Assembly: GCF_048541835.1 (NCBI RefSeq)
Contig: NZ_JBLEOY010000002.1
Location: 62,001-126,000 of the forward strand
DNA length: 64,000 nt
Reading direction: 5' to 3'
DNA from: QIJE01 sp048541835
GTDB taxonomy: Bacteria; SZUA-79; Acidulodesulfobacterales; Acidulodesulfobacteraceae
The notes beneath the pieces were generated by a model. The model did no database searches. It saw nothing but the letters and a program-made list of their open reading frames with translations, and was not told the origin of the DNA. Shown in pieces: positions 18,299 to 27,029 of the stretch; position 1 is the first letter of the stretch, and each line of letters starts with the position of its first letter. A program made the position numbers and the translations under genes.

Positions 18299-18779
18299 CG
18301 AGGCGTTGGACATTGAATGCGAGTCAGAGGAAACTTTTTTTGCTTTCAATGTATTTTGTTCCCCAATATCATATTTAAATGGAAAGCCAACGCATAAATA
18401 GCACATTCGCAATTCGCACAAGCCGACACGCAAACCTAAAATTACAAAAGAGCATTATAATCCCCCCGCAAATTAAGAAAGATTTAAGAATATTTATTTC
18501 AAATCTTCTTTCTTGAAGTTTGTTTGAATTTAACGGGAGGTTGACAGTGAGTAAAAAACTCAAGGCAGTTTTCACCGGAATTTAAGTCAAGGGATATATA
18601 CCTCCTATGGATTTATATGAACAACAAATGAATAGAGCTACTTAATAATAAATGTATGAGGAAAATAATTTAAAAAAAAGGAGGAAATACTGCAAGAATC
18701 CCTGCTGATTTTTAGATTAGATTGTTTTGCGAGCAACATAAGGTATTTACAAAAGAAAGAAAAATTATGTATATATAGT
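18299..18779. other. intergenic region with one copy of an 83-84 bp repeat
   Basis: Apart from the repeat at 18371-18453, no gene is supported. The sequence just before 18780 is the presumed site of the missing body of a tyrosine recombinase. The stretch contains several imperfect short repeats and mixed composition, consistent with repeated insertion and deletion. Confidence 0.4.
18371..18453 (+). repeat. direct repeat, copy 1
   Basis: About 83 bp running from ATATTTAAATGGAAAGCCAA to the conserved end ACAAAAGAGC. A second copy at 23623-23706 is nearly identical, with a few substitutions and one indel in the first third. The two bracket the recombinase remnants, the GHKL gene and the DUF2130 gene. 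It contains AATTCGCACAAGCCGACAC, which I associate from memory with repeats near accessory genes in Bacteroidota; that is inference. Confidence 0.85.
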
Positions 18780-18980
18780 ATGAATAATAACAAACCGTTA
18801 ATAATAAATAGGCATAGTTTTGTAACTCATTTATTAGAACAAGGAACAGATTTGCGATATATTCAAGAATCATTGGGACACAACAGCTCTAAAACAACGG
18901 AGATTTATACTCATGTGTCTAAAAGAGCAATAGATAATATTAAAAATCCTATGATGATTTTTTTAGTAGAGGAGCATTAA
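18780..18980 (+). pseudogene. tyrosine recombinase C-terminal fragment, copy 1
   Basis: The 66-residue frame holds the end of a XerC/D-type or phage-type integrase catalytic domain: RHSFVTHLLEQGTDLRYIQE, LGHNSSKTTEIYTHVSKR. The catalytic His-x-x-Arg region is represented by its first His, the second His by LGH, and the nucleophile Tyr by EIYTH. The N-terminal and first catalytic Arg portions are missing. A homologous but more decayed stretch is found at 20046-20195, each followed by a hairpin. Confidence 0.75.
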
Positions 18981-19000
18981 ATGATAAAAGAGAAATATAC

Positions 19001-19061
19001 ACAATTGTTCTTATACGCCCAAATTGTCGGGATAAGAACAATAACTATACATATACGTTAT
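19001..19061 (+). repeat. hairpin downstream of recombinase 3' end, copy 1
   Basis: TTGTTCTTAT (19005-19014) pairs perfectly with ATAAGAACAA (19032-19041), with a further CCC/GGG pairing inside the loop, followed by a stretch ending ACATATACGTTATAGCC. A related structure lies at the same distance after recombinase fragment 2. Position and duplication suggest a recombination site or part of one, rather than a terminator, because no T run follows. Confidence 0.6.
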
Positions 19062-19077
19062 AGCCAATTTGAATTAG

Positions 19078-19497
19078 CGACAAAAAGGTATAAGATATGA
19101 TAAAAAAACTGACCCTAAAAAACTTCAATTCGGTTCAAAAATAGACCAAAATGGTTCCGTAAAAAGAGAAAAATACTATTCAATAAAAGAAATAATCAGT
19201 CCTGAATTATTAAAATTAAATAATGATTTGATTGTAAGGCTCATTGGAGTTAAAGAAAAAAAGGAAGCAAATGGAAGAGCTATTGAGTTTTTACAACTTA
19301 AAACAAAAGGACAGAAGATTTTTCTAAAATATGACGAAACTAAACACGATGAAAAAAATCATTTAATGGTTTATTTATATCTTAAAAATAAAACATTTTT
19401 GAATGCTCACTTAATAAAAAAAGGCTTGGCAGAAGTTGATATGTCGTATCATTTTAAAAACAAAGACCGATTTTTAAATTATCTAAATGAAAAATAA
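19078..19497 (+). pseudogene. SNase-like domain fragment, probably the 3' end of a restriction-modification methyltransferase
   Basis: An open frame without its own start runs KTDPKKLQFGSKIDQNG, KREKYYSIKEIISPELLKL, LIVRLIGVKEKKEANGRAIE, and ends FLNAHLIKKGLAEVDMSYHF. The second half matches the staphylococcal-nuclease-like OB fold (VRLIGV, LMVYLYLKN, NAHLIKKGLA). I believe this pattern occurs at the C-terminus of some DNA methyltransferases next to MjaI-type endonucleases, which fits the next gene, but the methyltransferase domain itself is absent here. A partial product could start at TTG 19228. Confidence 0.5.
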
Positions 19498-19530
19498 ATT
19501 ATGGCAAAATAATGGATATTAAATAGTGCA

Positions 19531-19973
19531 ATGAATAGGTTTCAACTGAATTTTAAACGTAATGTTGGGCCAACTTCTGAATCAATAAGGAATTGTGCAC
19601 CTAAAACACTTGAAGAATGGAAAAAATATTACTTTGAAAATGTAAGAACAAAGGAACACATTGAAGAACTTGGGAAAAACTTTATATTAAAATAACAGAA
19701 GTTATTCAAGCAGAAGTAGAAGAAATCACGGAAGAAGATTGCATAAATTATATGTTTTAAATGGTTATTAACAGAACCTTTGACGGATACATAACTGAAA
19801 TAAAAACTATTTATGGTCAATTACAAGTGGATTTACAAAGAGTTTACCCTAATATTAAAATTGAACCAGCACCGGATGAATGGGATAGATTATACAATGT
19901 AGATTTTTTTATATTAATAAATGAAAATTATATTGGGATACAAATTAAACCAGCCGGGGATATTTCAGGATAG
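19531..19973 (+). pseudogene. restriction endonuclease remnant (MjaI-like)
   Basis: The frame starts MNRFQLNFKRNVGPTSESIR, shifts near 19690, gives ITEVIQAEVEEITEEDCINYMF, has a further break, and continues VINRTFDGYITEIKTIYGQL, EPAPDEWDRLYNVDFFILIN and YIGIQIKPAGDIS before stopping at 19973. The D-x-x-Y-N-V-D-F-F...(I/L)QIKP arrangement is a PD-(D/E)XK-type site (Asp, then Q-x-K in place of E-x-K). I assign the MjaI-like family from memory of its TFDGY and DEWDR motifs. It is truncated after the catalytic Lys. Confidence 0.5.
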
Positions 19974-20045
19974 CAAACAAATATCGATTGGACGGCTGCT
20001 TTTGGGCGGTCGTCCTTACTTGAGGGAAATGAAGTATAATGAAAC

Positions 20046-20195
20046 TTGAACAAAAGACTGATTTAAAGTATATTTAAAAGTTGTCGGGGCATAACAGTTT
20101 AAAAACAGCGGAGTTTTATACTCACGTATCCAAAAAGGTAATTGGATAATATTAAAAATCCGGCAGATAACTTTTTGAATAGGAGGGGATGGTAA
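20046..20195 (+). pseudogene. tyrosine recombinase C-terminal fragment, copy 2
   Basis: Translation reads EQKTDLKYI, a stop, then LSGHNSLKTAEFYTHVSKK, a frameshift, and DNIKNP(A)DNF. It is clearly homologous to the fragment at 18780-18980 at the DNA level but carries more damage. Together they bracket the 19.08-20.0 kb restriction remnant as a cassette with recombinase tails on both sides. Confidence 0.7.
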
Positions 20196-20220
20196 GATGA
20201 TGGTGAAAGAAATATATAAA

Positions 20221-20276
20221 CAATTGTGCTTGCACCACCGATTTGGCGGTATATGTGCAATTGAACATGTATAACC
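20221..20276 (+). repeat. hairpin downstream of recombinase 3' end, copy 2
   Basis: The sequence CAATTGTGC...CACCGATTTGGCGG...GTGCAATTG can fold through CAATTG/CAATTG and CACC/GGCGG-type pairings and ends ACATGTATAACCGTTG. It occupies the same position relative to the recombinase tail as the hairpin at 19001-19061 and shares its first and last bases (ACAATTGT, ACAT.TA). Confidence 0.55.
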
Positions 20277-20312
20277 GTTGTAGGTAATTAGAATTATATA
20301 AAAGGATATAAA

Positions 20313-22007
20313 ATGGAAAAATTTGAGATAATACCTAAAGTTGACGAAACTCAAGAATTCATAGAAATTGCAAATGACTTTTCAAATCCATTAGAATTGG
20401 TCAGAGAAGCTATAAGCAATGCGTATGATGCAAAAACTACTGAAATTAAAATAAAATTTCTAGTTGAAAATAATTATGGAGAAGCAATCTTAAAAATAGA
20501 AATTGAAGACAATGGTAGTGGCATGGATAATAAAGGTTTACAATCTTTTTTTGATTTAGGCAATTCATTAAGGAGAGGAGATAAAAACACTATTGGCGAA
20601 AAAGGACACGGAACCAAGGTGTATTTTAACAGCAAAAAGATTGAGATTCTAACTTGGAGGAATGGTATAAAATACAATGCTACTATGATTGAACCTTTTA
20701 GAAAACTATTTGACAGAAAAATTCCTAAAGTTGAAGTTGTTCAAACAAGAAGTGAAACAGATAGCTCTGGGACAAGAATTATTATCTGGGGATATAATAA
20801 TAACCGGCGAGATAAATTCACCCATGAAATATTAAAGGATTATATCTTATGGTTTACTAAATATGGATCAATCGAAAAAATATTTGAACCTGAAAAATAT
20901 AAAACTCTTCTATATTTACAAGGATTAGGACGGGATAATTATGAGCAAATAAGTTGGGGACATTATTTCCCGGAGGACAGCAAAAATATCACACAACTAT
21001 TTGAGACTCATTTAACAAAAGCACCTAATTATTATTCTAAAAGGATTATTAAGAAAGGGACTTTAAAAAAATATCCAGAAATAAAGTATGAAACAATATT
21101 CAGCATAGAAGGAACAAATGTTAAATATGATTATAACCCAATGATTAGAAGAAAAGGGTATAGTGCCCCAAGAGGTGCTTACACAATACAAGAGAGATAT
21201 GGTTTATGGCTTTGCAAGGATTTTATTCCAATTCAAAGAAAAAATGAGTGGATAACATACAGAGGTTCAGAATATACTAAATTTCATACATTTTTTAATT
21301 GTCAATCTCTTAACCTAACAGCTAATAGGGGCTCTGTAGAAAATACGCCTTCAGAAATACTTCAAGACGTACAAGATGAGATAAAAAAAATTTATAATGA
21401 AATAATTAAAAGTGATGACTGGGCTGCAATGGAATGGTTAGAAGATGAAGCGATTTCATATCAAACAACAGAAAGGGAAAAAAAGAATTTCGAATGGCGC
21501 TTGAAAAAAGTAAATAGAACTAATATTGCGACATATAAAAATGTTACGTTAGTTGAGCCAGGACGAGAAAGTGGTGTTTTTTCTATCTATCTTTTATTAT
21601 CAACACTTGAGCCTGATTTATTTCCTTTTCAAATAATTGATTATGATACTCATGATGGAATTGATGTAATAGCTAAAGGAGACAAAAAAACACCTATAGC
21701 AAGTTCTAAACTTTATTATGTAGAGTTTAAAAGGACATTAGAAAAAGAGTTTAACCATTCTTTTGAAAATTTACACAGTATTGTATGTTGGGAAACACCA
21801 ATTAAACATGATGATATTTTATCTGATATAAATAAAGAGGAACGAAAAATGCGGATACTATCACCTGCAGATGAAAAAGATTACACTCATTTTTATCTTG
21901 ATAATCCAAGAAAAGCACATAAGATAGAGGTTTTTGTTTTGAAACACTATCTAAAAGAAAAATTAAATATTGAATTTAAACATCGAACAGAGTATGCTGT
22001 GATATAA
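20313..22007 (+). CDS. GHKL (MORC-like) ATPase with putative C-terminal PD-(D/E)XK nuclease domain
   Basis: The 564-residue protein begins with a Hsp90/MutL-type ATPase: N box EAISNAYDA (32-40), G1 DNGSGMD (66-72), G2 GEKGHGTKVYF (95-105). A middle domain follows (residues about 130-400, with RKGYSAPRGAYTIQERYG and LTANRGSVENTP), like the transducer domain of MORC-type proteins. Near the C-terminus GIDVIA (Asp451) and YYVEFKR (Glu471, Lys473) have the D...E-x-K spacing of a PD-(D/E)XK nuclease, followed by a helical HSFENLHSIVCWE. AAAGGA precedes ATG 20313. The frame is complete. Bacterial paraMORC-type ATPases are known neighbours and fusions of restriction enzymes; the nuclease call is my inference from motif spacing. 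It lies directly after a recombinase tail and hairpin. Confidence 0.75.
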   Translation: MEKFEIIPKVDETQEFIEIANDFSNPLELVREAISNAYDAKTTEIKIKFLVENNYGEAILKIEIEDNGSGMDNKGLQSFFDLGNSLRRGDKNTIGEKGHGTKVYFNSKKIEILTWRNGIKYNATMIEPFRKLFDRKIPKVEVVQTRSETDSSGTRIIIWGYNNNRRDKFTHEILKDYILWFTKYGSIEKIFEPEKYKTLLYLQGLGRDNYEQISWGHYFPEDSKNITQLFETHLTKAPNYYSKRIIKKGTLKKYPEIKYETIFSIEGTNVKYDYNPMIRRKGYSAPRGAYTIQERYGLWLCKDFIPIQRKNEWITYRGSEYTKFHTFFNCQSLNLTANRGSVENTPSEILQDVQDEIKKIYNEIIKSDDWAAMEWLEDEAISYQTTEREKKNFEWRLKKVNRTNIATYKNVTLVEPGRESGVFSIYLLLSTLEPDLFPFQIIDYDTHDGIDVIAKGDKKTPIASSKLYYVEFKRTLEKEFNHSFENLHSIVCWETPIKHDDILSDINKEERKMRILSPADEKDYTHFYLDNPRKAHKIEVFVLKHYLKEKLNIEFKHRTEYAVI

Positions 22008-22163
22008 TTACCCGCAGCAACACCCATGTTGCATACCGCAATTAGTTGTAAACATGGATATTATGTTCCATAATTTAATATATTTGTAAGCAGGAAAATT
22101 AGTAATAAAAATGCGGTACGCAGTATAGGTAAACCGTTGGCGTGCATTTAAAAAAGGAAAAAC

Positions 22164-23420
22164 ATGAACGAAATTATTTGTCCAAATTGTAAAAAGGCTT
22201 TTAAAGTTGATGAGGCAGGATTTGCCGAAATTCTAAAGCAAGTTCGAGATCATCAATTCCAAGAAGAATTGCAAGAACGATTAAATCTTGCTGAAAAAGA
22301 TAAAGAAAACGCTATAAAACTAGCTGAAGCGAACATTAAAAATTCATTACAAGAAGATCTTGCAAAAAAAGATAAAGAACTAACTGAATTGAAAGCAAAA
22401 AGTGAAAGTGAACTTGCCAAAAAATTAGCCGAGAAAGAATCCGAAATTTCTGAAATGAAATCAAAAATTCAGAATGCAGAGATTGATAAAAAACTTAAAG
22501 TAACAGAAGCAATAAAAGAAATCGAAAAAGAACGAGACAATCTTGCAAATAATTTAAAAAATAAAGAAACAGAAAAACAACTACTCGAAAAATCTTTAAT
22601 AGAAAAATTTTCCGCCGAACTTAAAACTAAAGATGATGAGATTGCTCTTCGTAAAGACATGAAGCTAAAGCTCTCAACCAAAATGGTTGGCGAAACACTT
22701 GAACAACATTGTGAAACTGAATTTAATAAGCTTCGTGCAACAGCCTTTCAAAAAGCCTACTTTGAAAAAGACAATGATGCCAGATCGGGAAGTAAGGGTG
22801 ACTATATCTACAGAGAAACTGATGAATCAGGCAATGAAATTATTTCGATAATGTTTGAGATGAAGAATGAGGGTGACGAAACTGCAACAAAAAAGAAAAA
22901 TATGGACTTTTTTAAAGAATTAGATAAAGATCGAACAGAAAAAAAATGTGAGTATGCAGTTCTTGTTTCTCTTTTAGAAGCAGAACATGAATTCTACAAT
23001 CAGGGAATTGTTGATGTTTCTCATAAGTTTAGCAAAATGTACGTTGTTCGCCCACAATTTTTTATTCCCATCATCACACTTCTTCGAAATGCTGCAATGA
23101 ATTCAATGGAATACAAAGCAGAATTAAATTTGATGAGAAATCAAAACGTTGACATTACCAATTTTGAAGAAAAAATAAACACGTTTAAAGATGGTTTTGC
23201 GAGAAATTATGGATTAGCTAGTCGTAAATTTAAAACGGTTATTGACGAAATTGATAACACCATTAATCACCTTCAAAAAACAAAGGACGCATTATTATCA
23301 TCGGAAAACAACTTACGATTAGCCAATAATAAGGCGGATGATTTATCTATTAAAAAATTAACTCATGGAAATCCTACAATGAAAGCAAAGTTTGAAGGAC
23401 TTAAAGATAATTCCGAATAA
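22164..23420 (+). CDS. DUF2130 domain protein (coiled coil plus nuclease-like domain)
   Basis: The 418-residue protein starts with a half zinc ribbon (CPNCKKAF, Cys6 and Cys9), then a Glu/Lys-rich coiled coil (about 25-170), then the DUF2130 core: VGETLEQHCETEFNKLR, GSKGDYIYRE (Asp) and IISIMFEMKNE (Glu-x-Lys), followed by FFKELDKDRTEKKCEYAVLV and VVRPQFFIPII. The D...E-x-K arrangement is that of a PD-(D/E)XK fold, related in layout to RmuC. The biochemical function of the family is not established. The gene is complete, with AAAGGAAAAA before ATG 22164. Its neighbours suggest a defence or DNA-processing role. Confidence 0.85.
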   Translation: MNEIICPNCKKAFKVDEAGFAEILKQVRDHQFQEELQERLNLAEKDKENAIKLAEANIKNSLQEDLAKKDKELTELKAKSESELAKKLAEKESEISEMKSKIQNAEIDKKLKVTEAIKEIEKERDNLANNLKNKETEKQLLEKSLIEKFSAELKTKDDEIALRKDMKLKLSTKMVGETLEQHCETEFNKLRATAFQKAYFEKDNDARSGSKGDYIYRETDESGNEIISIMFEMKNEGDETATKKKNMDFFKELDKDRTEKKCEYAVLVSLLEAEHEFYNQGIVDVSHKFSKMYVVRPQFFIPIITLLRNAAMNSMEYKAELNLMRNQNVDITNFEEKINTFKDGFARNYGLASRKFKTVIDEIDNTINHLQKTKDALLSSENNLRLANNKADDLSIKKLTHGNPTMKAKFEGLKDNSE

Positions 23421-23754
23421 TTAATTGACTAAAAAACGACACCGCAACAATACATATAAGTCATTGGGTAAGCGGCAGTTAAATTAAAAGTTTGCGAGTA
23501 AAAATAAACGACATAGTAAATTGAAAGTCAGGTATTTCAAAACGCCCAACGCCTCATATATTCAACTTTCTGTACAAGCTAAAAAACAGAGGAAAACAGA
23601 ATGATTAATCTGCTGCAAAAAAATATTTAAATGGAAAGCCAACGCACAAGCATACACATTCGCAATTCGCACAAGCCGACACACAAACCTAAAATTACAA
23701 AAGAGCTATTTTTTGCCCACGTTTGAATAAATACGAATTAGAAAAGGAAATAAT
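23421..23754. other. intergenic region with second copy of the direct repeat
   Basis: No gene is supported. It contains CGCCCAACGCCTCATAT at about 23544 and the second copy of the 83-84 bp repeat (23623-23706). The following gene has GGAAA before ATG 23755. Confidence 0.5.
23623..23706 (+). repeat. direct repeat, copy 2
   Basis: This is the partner of 18371-18453, same orientation, sharing the start ATATTTAAATGGAAAGCCAA and the end AAAATTACAAAAGAGC, with a small indel and substitutions between. Homologous recombination between the copies would delete 5.25 kb including the GHKL and DUF2130 genes. Confidence 0.85.
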
Positions 23755-26424
23755 ATGAAGTTTTCAGACCCTTTCAAAATAATGGAACCCAATGAAAGAT
23801 GGGCGCCATCGCAGGAACAGATAGATTCGTCTCAGAATGATTACGAAAAACTATTACCGCCATTAGTTTATAAAATAAGATTAGCCGTAACAGAGTGGCG
23901 AAATAACAATTACAATGGTATTTCTGAAACTTCAAAATCTTTGATGAATTTTTGGTTTGACCAAGAGCATTTTGTCGGACAAAATAAGTTTAGTTTCTTT
24001 TTTTCGCAAAAAGAAGCAATTGAATCAATCATCTATCTTTACGAAGTTGTAAAAGCAAAAGACAAATACGAGTTAATGCGATTTGATTCTTCAGAGCGTG
24101 TCAGTGCAGGTATGTTTGATGAAAATTGGACAAGATATGTTATCAAAATGGCTACCGGCGTCGGAAAAACAAAGGTAATGGCTTTAACTCTCGCATGGAG
24201 TTACTTTCACAAACTTTATGAGAATGATAGTCCTTTATCAAAAAACTTTTTGGTGATTGCACCAAACATTATTGTTTTAAATCGTTTACGAAAAGACTTT
24301 GACGGTTTTAAAATGTTCTTTGAAGAGCCTTTTATACCTGACAATGGATTTGATGACAGAGACTGGCGAAATGATTTTCAACTTACTCTGCACATTCAGG
24401 ATGAATTGAAACCGATTGCCGAATCCGGAAATATATTTCTAACAAATATTCACAGAGTATTTTTAAACGAAAATCCCGAACAAACATTTGAAGATATATT
24501 TCTCGGTGCCAAACCCAAAGCAAATGCAGATACATCAAAAGGGTTGGATTTGGGTAAAATTTTAAGAAGCGATAAAATTAAAGATCTCGTTGTTCTAAAC
24601 GATGAGGCCCACCATATTCACGACAGTTCTTTAGCCTGGTTTAAAAGCATCGAAGATATCAGCAATAAATTGAAACTGAAAAACGGAACGGGAGTATCCT
24701 TACAAACAGATTTTTCCGCAACCCCAAAGCATAACAACGGAGCTATTTTTGTCCAAACAATTTGCGATTATCCGCTTGTCGAGGCCATAAAACAGAATGT
24801 TGTAAAATCTCCTGTTTTACCTGATGAAGTTTCACGACAGAAAATTCAAGAAAAAAAATCAAATGATTTTATTGAAAGATATAGGGATTATATACATCTT
24901 GGATACTTGGAATGGGAAAAACAATATGATGAACTGAGAAATTATAAAGTGCCCATTCTCTTTATTATGACGGTGAGCACAAAAGAAGCCGACCAGGCGG
25001 CCGCATTTTTAGAAAGTGATTACCCAAAACTAAAAAATGCCGTTCTGACCATTCATACAAATAATTCAGGTGAAATAAAAGAAAATGCAACAAATAAAAG
25101 AGATAAAGAAGAATTGGAAAAACTACGCAAAGCCGCAGATACTATCGATAGGGATGATTCGCCATATAAAGCCGTAGTTTCTGTTTTAATGCTTCGTGAA
25201 GGGTGGGATGTACGAAATGTTACAACCATCGTTGGGCTTCGTCCTTTTGGGGCAGATTCAAAAATTTTGCCGGAGCAAACCATTGGAAGAGGTTTGAGGA
25301 AAATGTTCGGTTTCGACACGCACGAAAAACTCGTTGTTGTCGGCACGCCTGCCTTTTTAGACTTTGTTGAAAGTCTAAAAACCGAAGGAGTTGAATTCCA
25401 ATATAGTCCAATGGGTAAGGGTGCAAAAGGGGAAACACCAATTATTATAGAAGTCGATAAAGAAAACACAAACAAAAATCTTGATGAGTTAGACATCGCT
25501 ATTCCAATAATGAGTCCGAGGATTTATCGGGAATATAAAGACATCAAATTAATTGATGTAAATTCATTAAAACACAAAATTGCCACATTTAGACAATTCG
25601 AAGAAAACGAATTAAAAGACATTATATTTACTGATATAGAAGGTGGTTTTTCGCATAAAACAGTATTCAAAGATACAATACCCGATTATCGTAATGTTAT
25701 TGGCTTTTTTACTTCTGTCATCTTACAAAAAAGCCGTTTGATTAGCGGTTTTAACATTCTTTATCCAAAAGTAGAAAGTTTTATTAAATACAAGCTATTC
25801 GGCAAAGAAGTTGGATTAAGCAACCCGCAAACATTACGCAATTTATCCGAGATTGAAGCAAAAGAAGTGTTAAAATCTACGTTCAAAAAAGCCATTGACA
25901 AACTTACTGTCAGCGATAAGGGTACGGCAAAGATTAAAAATTATATCTCTTTAAAGACGGCAAAACCCAAAGTTGCATCCAATCAGGCATTTCTTGTTCC
26001 CGAGAAATCTGTATTTAATAAAATTATTGGAGACAATCCTTTTGAATTGGAATTTGCATCTTTTATGGAGAACCGTTTTAATGATGTTATTTCTTATGCA
26101 AAAAACACAATGGGCGAGGGAGGTATAAATTTTAAAATAGAGTATCAAGCAAAAGATGGCAATATAAGGGAGTATTATCCTGATTTTTTTGTAAAAACAG
26201 AGAATAACACTTTTTTTATCGTAGAAACCAAGGGTCGTGAAGATTTGGACGATATTAAAAAAATTGAACGCCTTGCAATATGGTGTGACGATGTAAATAA
26301 TTCACAAAGCAATTATACATACAACCCCATTTACGCAAAGCAAGAAAAGTGGGATGAAATAAAAGACGAATTGAAATCTTTTGACGATGTGATTAAAATT
26401 TTTAAGGTAAAAAATAATGAATAA
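23755..26424 (+). CDS. superfamily 2 helicase-endonuclease, type III restriction (Res)-like
   Basis: The 889-residue protein combines a DEAD/DEAH-type helicase with a C-terminal nuclease. Motif I is ATGVGKT (133-139), motif II DEAHH (283-287), motif III region SATP (321-324), then LREGWDVRNVTTIVGLRPF and QTIGRGLRKMF (motifs V and VI). Near the C-terminus EYYPDFFV (Asp810) and IVETKGRE (Glu824, Lys826) form the PD...E-x-K site of type III Res subunits. The N-terminus (ERWAPSQ...LLPPLVYKIRLAVTEWR) matches the BPTD_3080-like branch of such enzymes. No intact methyltransferase lies beside it, which is unusual for a restriction subunit. The frame is complete and overlaps the next gene by 8 nt. Confidence 0.88.
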   Translation: MKFSDPFKIMEPNERWAPSQEQIDSSQNDYEKLLPPLVYKIRLAVTEWRNNNYNGISETSKSLMNFWFDQEHFVGQNKFSFFFSQKEAIESIIYLYEVVKAKDKYELMRFDSSERVSAGMFDENWTRYVIKMATGVGKTKVMALTLAWSYFHKLYENDSPLSKNFLVIAPNIIVLNRLRKDFDGFKMFFEEPFIPDNGFDDRDWRNDFQLTLHIQDELKPIAESGNIFLTNIHRVFLNENPEQTFEDIFLGAKPKANADTSKGLDLGKILRSDKIKDLVVLNDEAHHIHDSSLAWFKSIEDISNKLKLKNGTGVSLQTDFSATPKHNNGAIFVQTICDYPLVEAIKQNVVKSPVLPDEVSRQKIQEKKSNDFIERYRDYIHLGYLEWEKQYDELRNYKVPILFIMTVSTKEADQAAAFLESDYPKLKNAVLTIHTNNSGEIKENATNKRDKEELEKLRKAADTIDRDDSPYKAVVSVLMLREGWDVRNVTTIVGLRPFGADSKILPEQTIGRGLRKMFGFDTHEKLVVVGTPAFLDFVESLKTEGVEFQYSPMGKGAKGETPIIIEVDKENTNKNLDELDIAIPIMSPRIYREYKDIKLIDVNSLKHKIATFRQFEENELKDIIFTDIEGGFSHKTVFKDTIPDYRNVIGFFTSVILQKSRLISGFNILYPKVESFIKYKLFGKEVGLSNPQTLRNLSEIEAKEVLKSTFKKAIDKLTVSDKGTAKIKNYISLKTAKPKVASNQAFLVPEKSVFNKIIGDNPFELEFASFMENRFNDVISYAKNTMGEGGINFKIEYQAKDGNIREYYPDFFVKTENNTFFIVETKGREDLDDIKKIERLAIWCDDVNNSQSNYTYNPIYAKQEKWDEIKDELKSFDDVIKIFKVKNNE

Positions 26425-27029
26425 TTTACCCAAAAACAAATCTCAATTTTTAATATACCAAACCGAAAACGGCGAAACAAAAATTGATGTGCGTTTTCAA
26501 AACGAAACAGTTTGGCTTACGCAAAAAACTATAGCCGAATTATTTCAGACGACAAAACAAAATGTCAGTTTGCACCTTAAAAATATCCTTGCTGAATGCG
26601 AACTTAACGAAAGTTCAGTTGTAAAGGAATTCTTGACAACTGCATCAGACGGTAAAAAATATAAAACCAAATTTTACAATCTCGATTCTATTATTTCAGT
26701 TGGATACCGCATAAAATCGCATATCGCCACTAAATTTCGTCAATGGGCAACAAAACATATTGAAAATATATCATTATCTTATTTTCGCAGAAGGGCAAGC
26801 CATGCGCCGTATTCCGATTTATATGAAAGATTGGATTGTCAAATTGAATGCTTTTTTGCAACTAAACGACCGCGATATTTTAAAAAATACAGGCTCTGTT
26901 TCGCACGAACTGGTTAAACAAAGCGCCGAATTGGAATACGATAAATATAAAAAACAACAGCAAAAAGCATCAAGCAAATTTATTTCATGCATATGGAGAG
27001 ATAAACCTGAAGCCCCATTTTTAGCATAG
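26417..27029 (+). pseudogene. RhuM-family protein, internally deleted and frameshifted
   Basis: The first 115 codons are a good RhuM N-terminus: QFLIYQTENGETKIDVRFQN, VWLTQKTIAELFQTTKQNVS, and the TKFYNLDSIISVGYRI segment. After HIENI (about 26770) a block is missing and the frame shifts to FAEGQAMRRIPIYMKDWIVK, LNAFLQLNDRDILKNTG and KQSAELEYDKYKKQQ, the C-terminal part. RhuM proteins often accompany restriction-type genes; the overlap with the helicase-nuclease suggests it was the second gene of that operon. Confidence 0.75.

Noticed and set aside
18296..20290. Integron-type attC sites near GCGTTGGAC (18306) and the hairpins after recombinase tails
   Set aside because: The hairpin ends do not fit the paired RYYYAAC/GTTRRRY cores, and the recombinase fragment lacks any sign of the IntI-specific insertion. 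I describe the units only as hairpins linked to recombinase tails.
25053..25496. Minus-strand 147-codon frame within the helicase-nuclease gene
   Set aside because: The plus-strand protein has clear SF2 motifs across this stretch (LREGWDVRN, QTIGRGLRK), so the opposite frame is a shadow.
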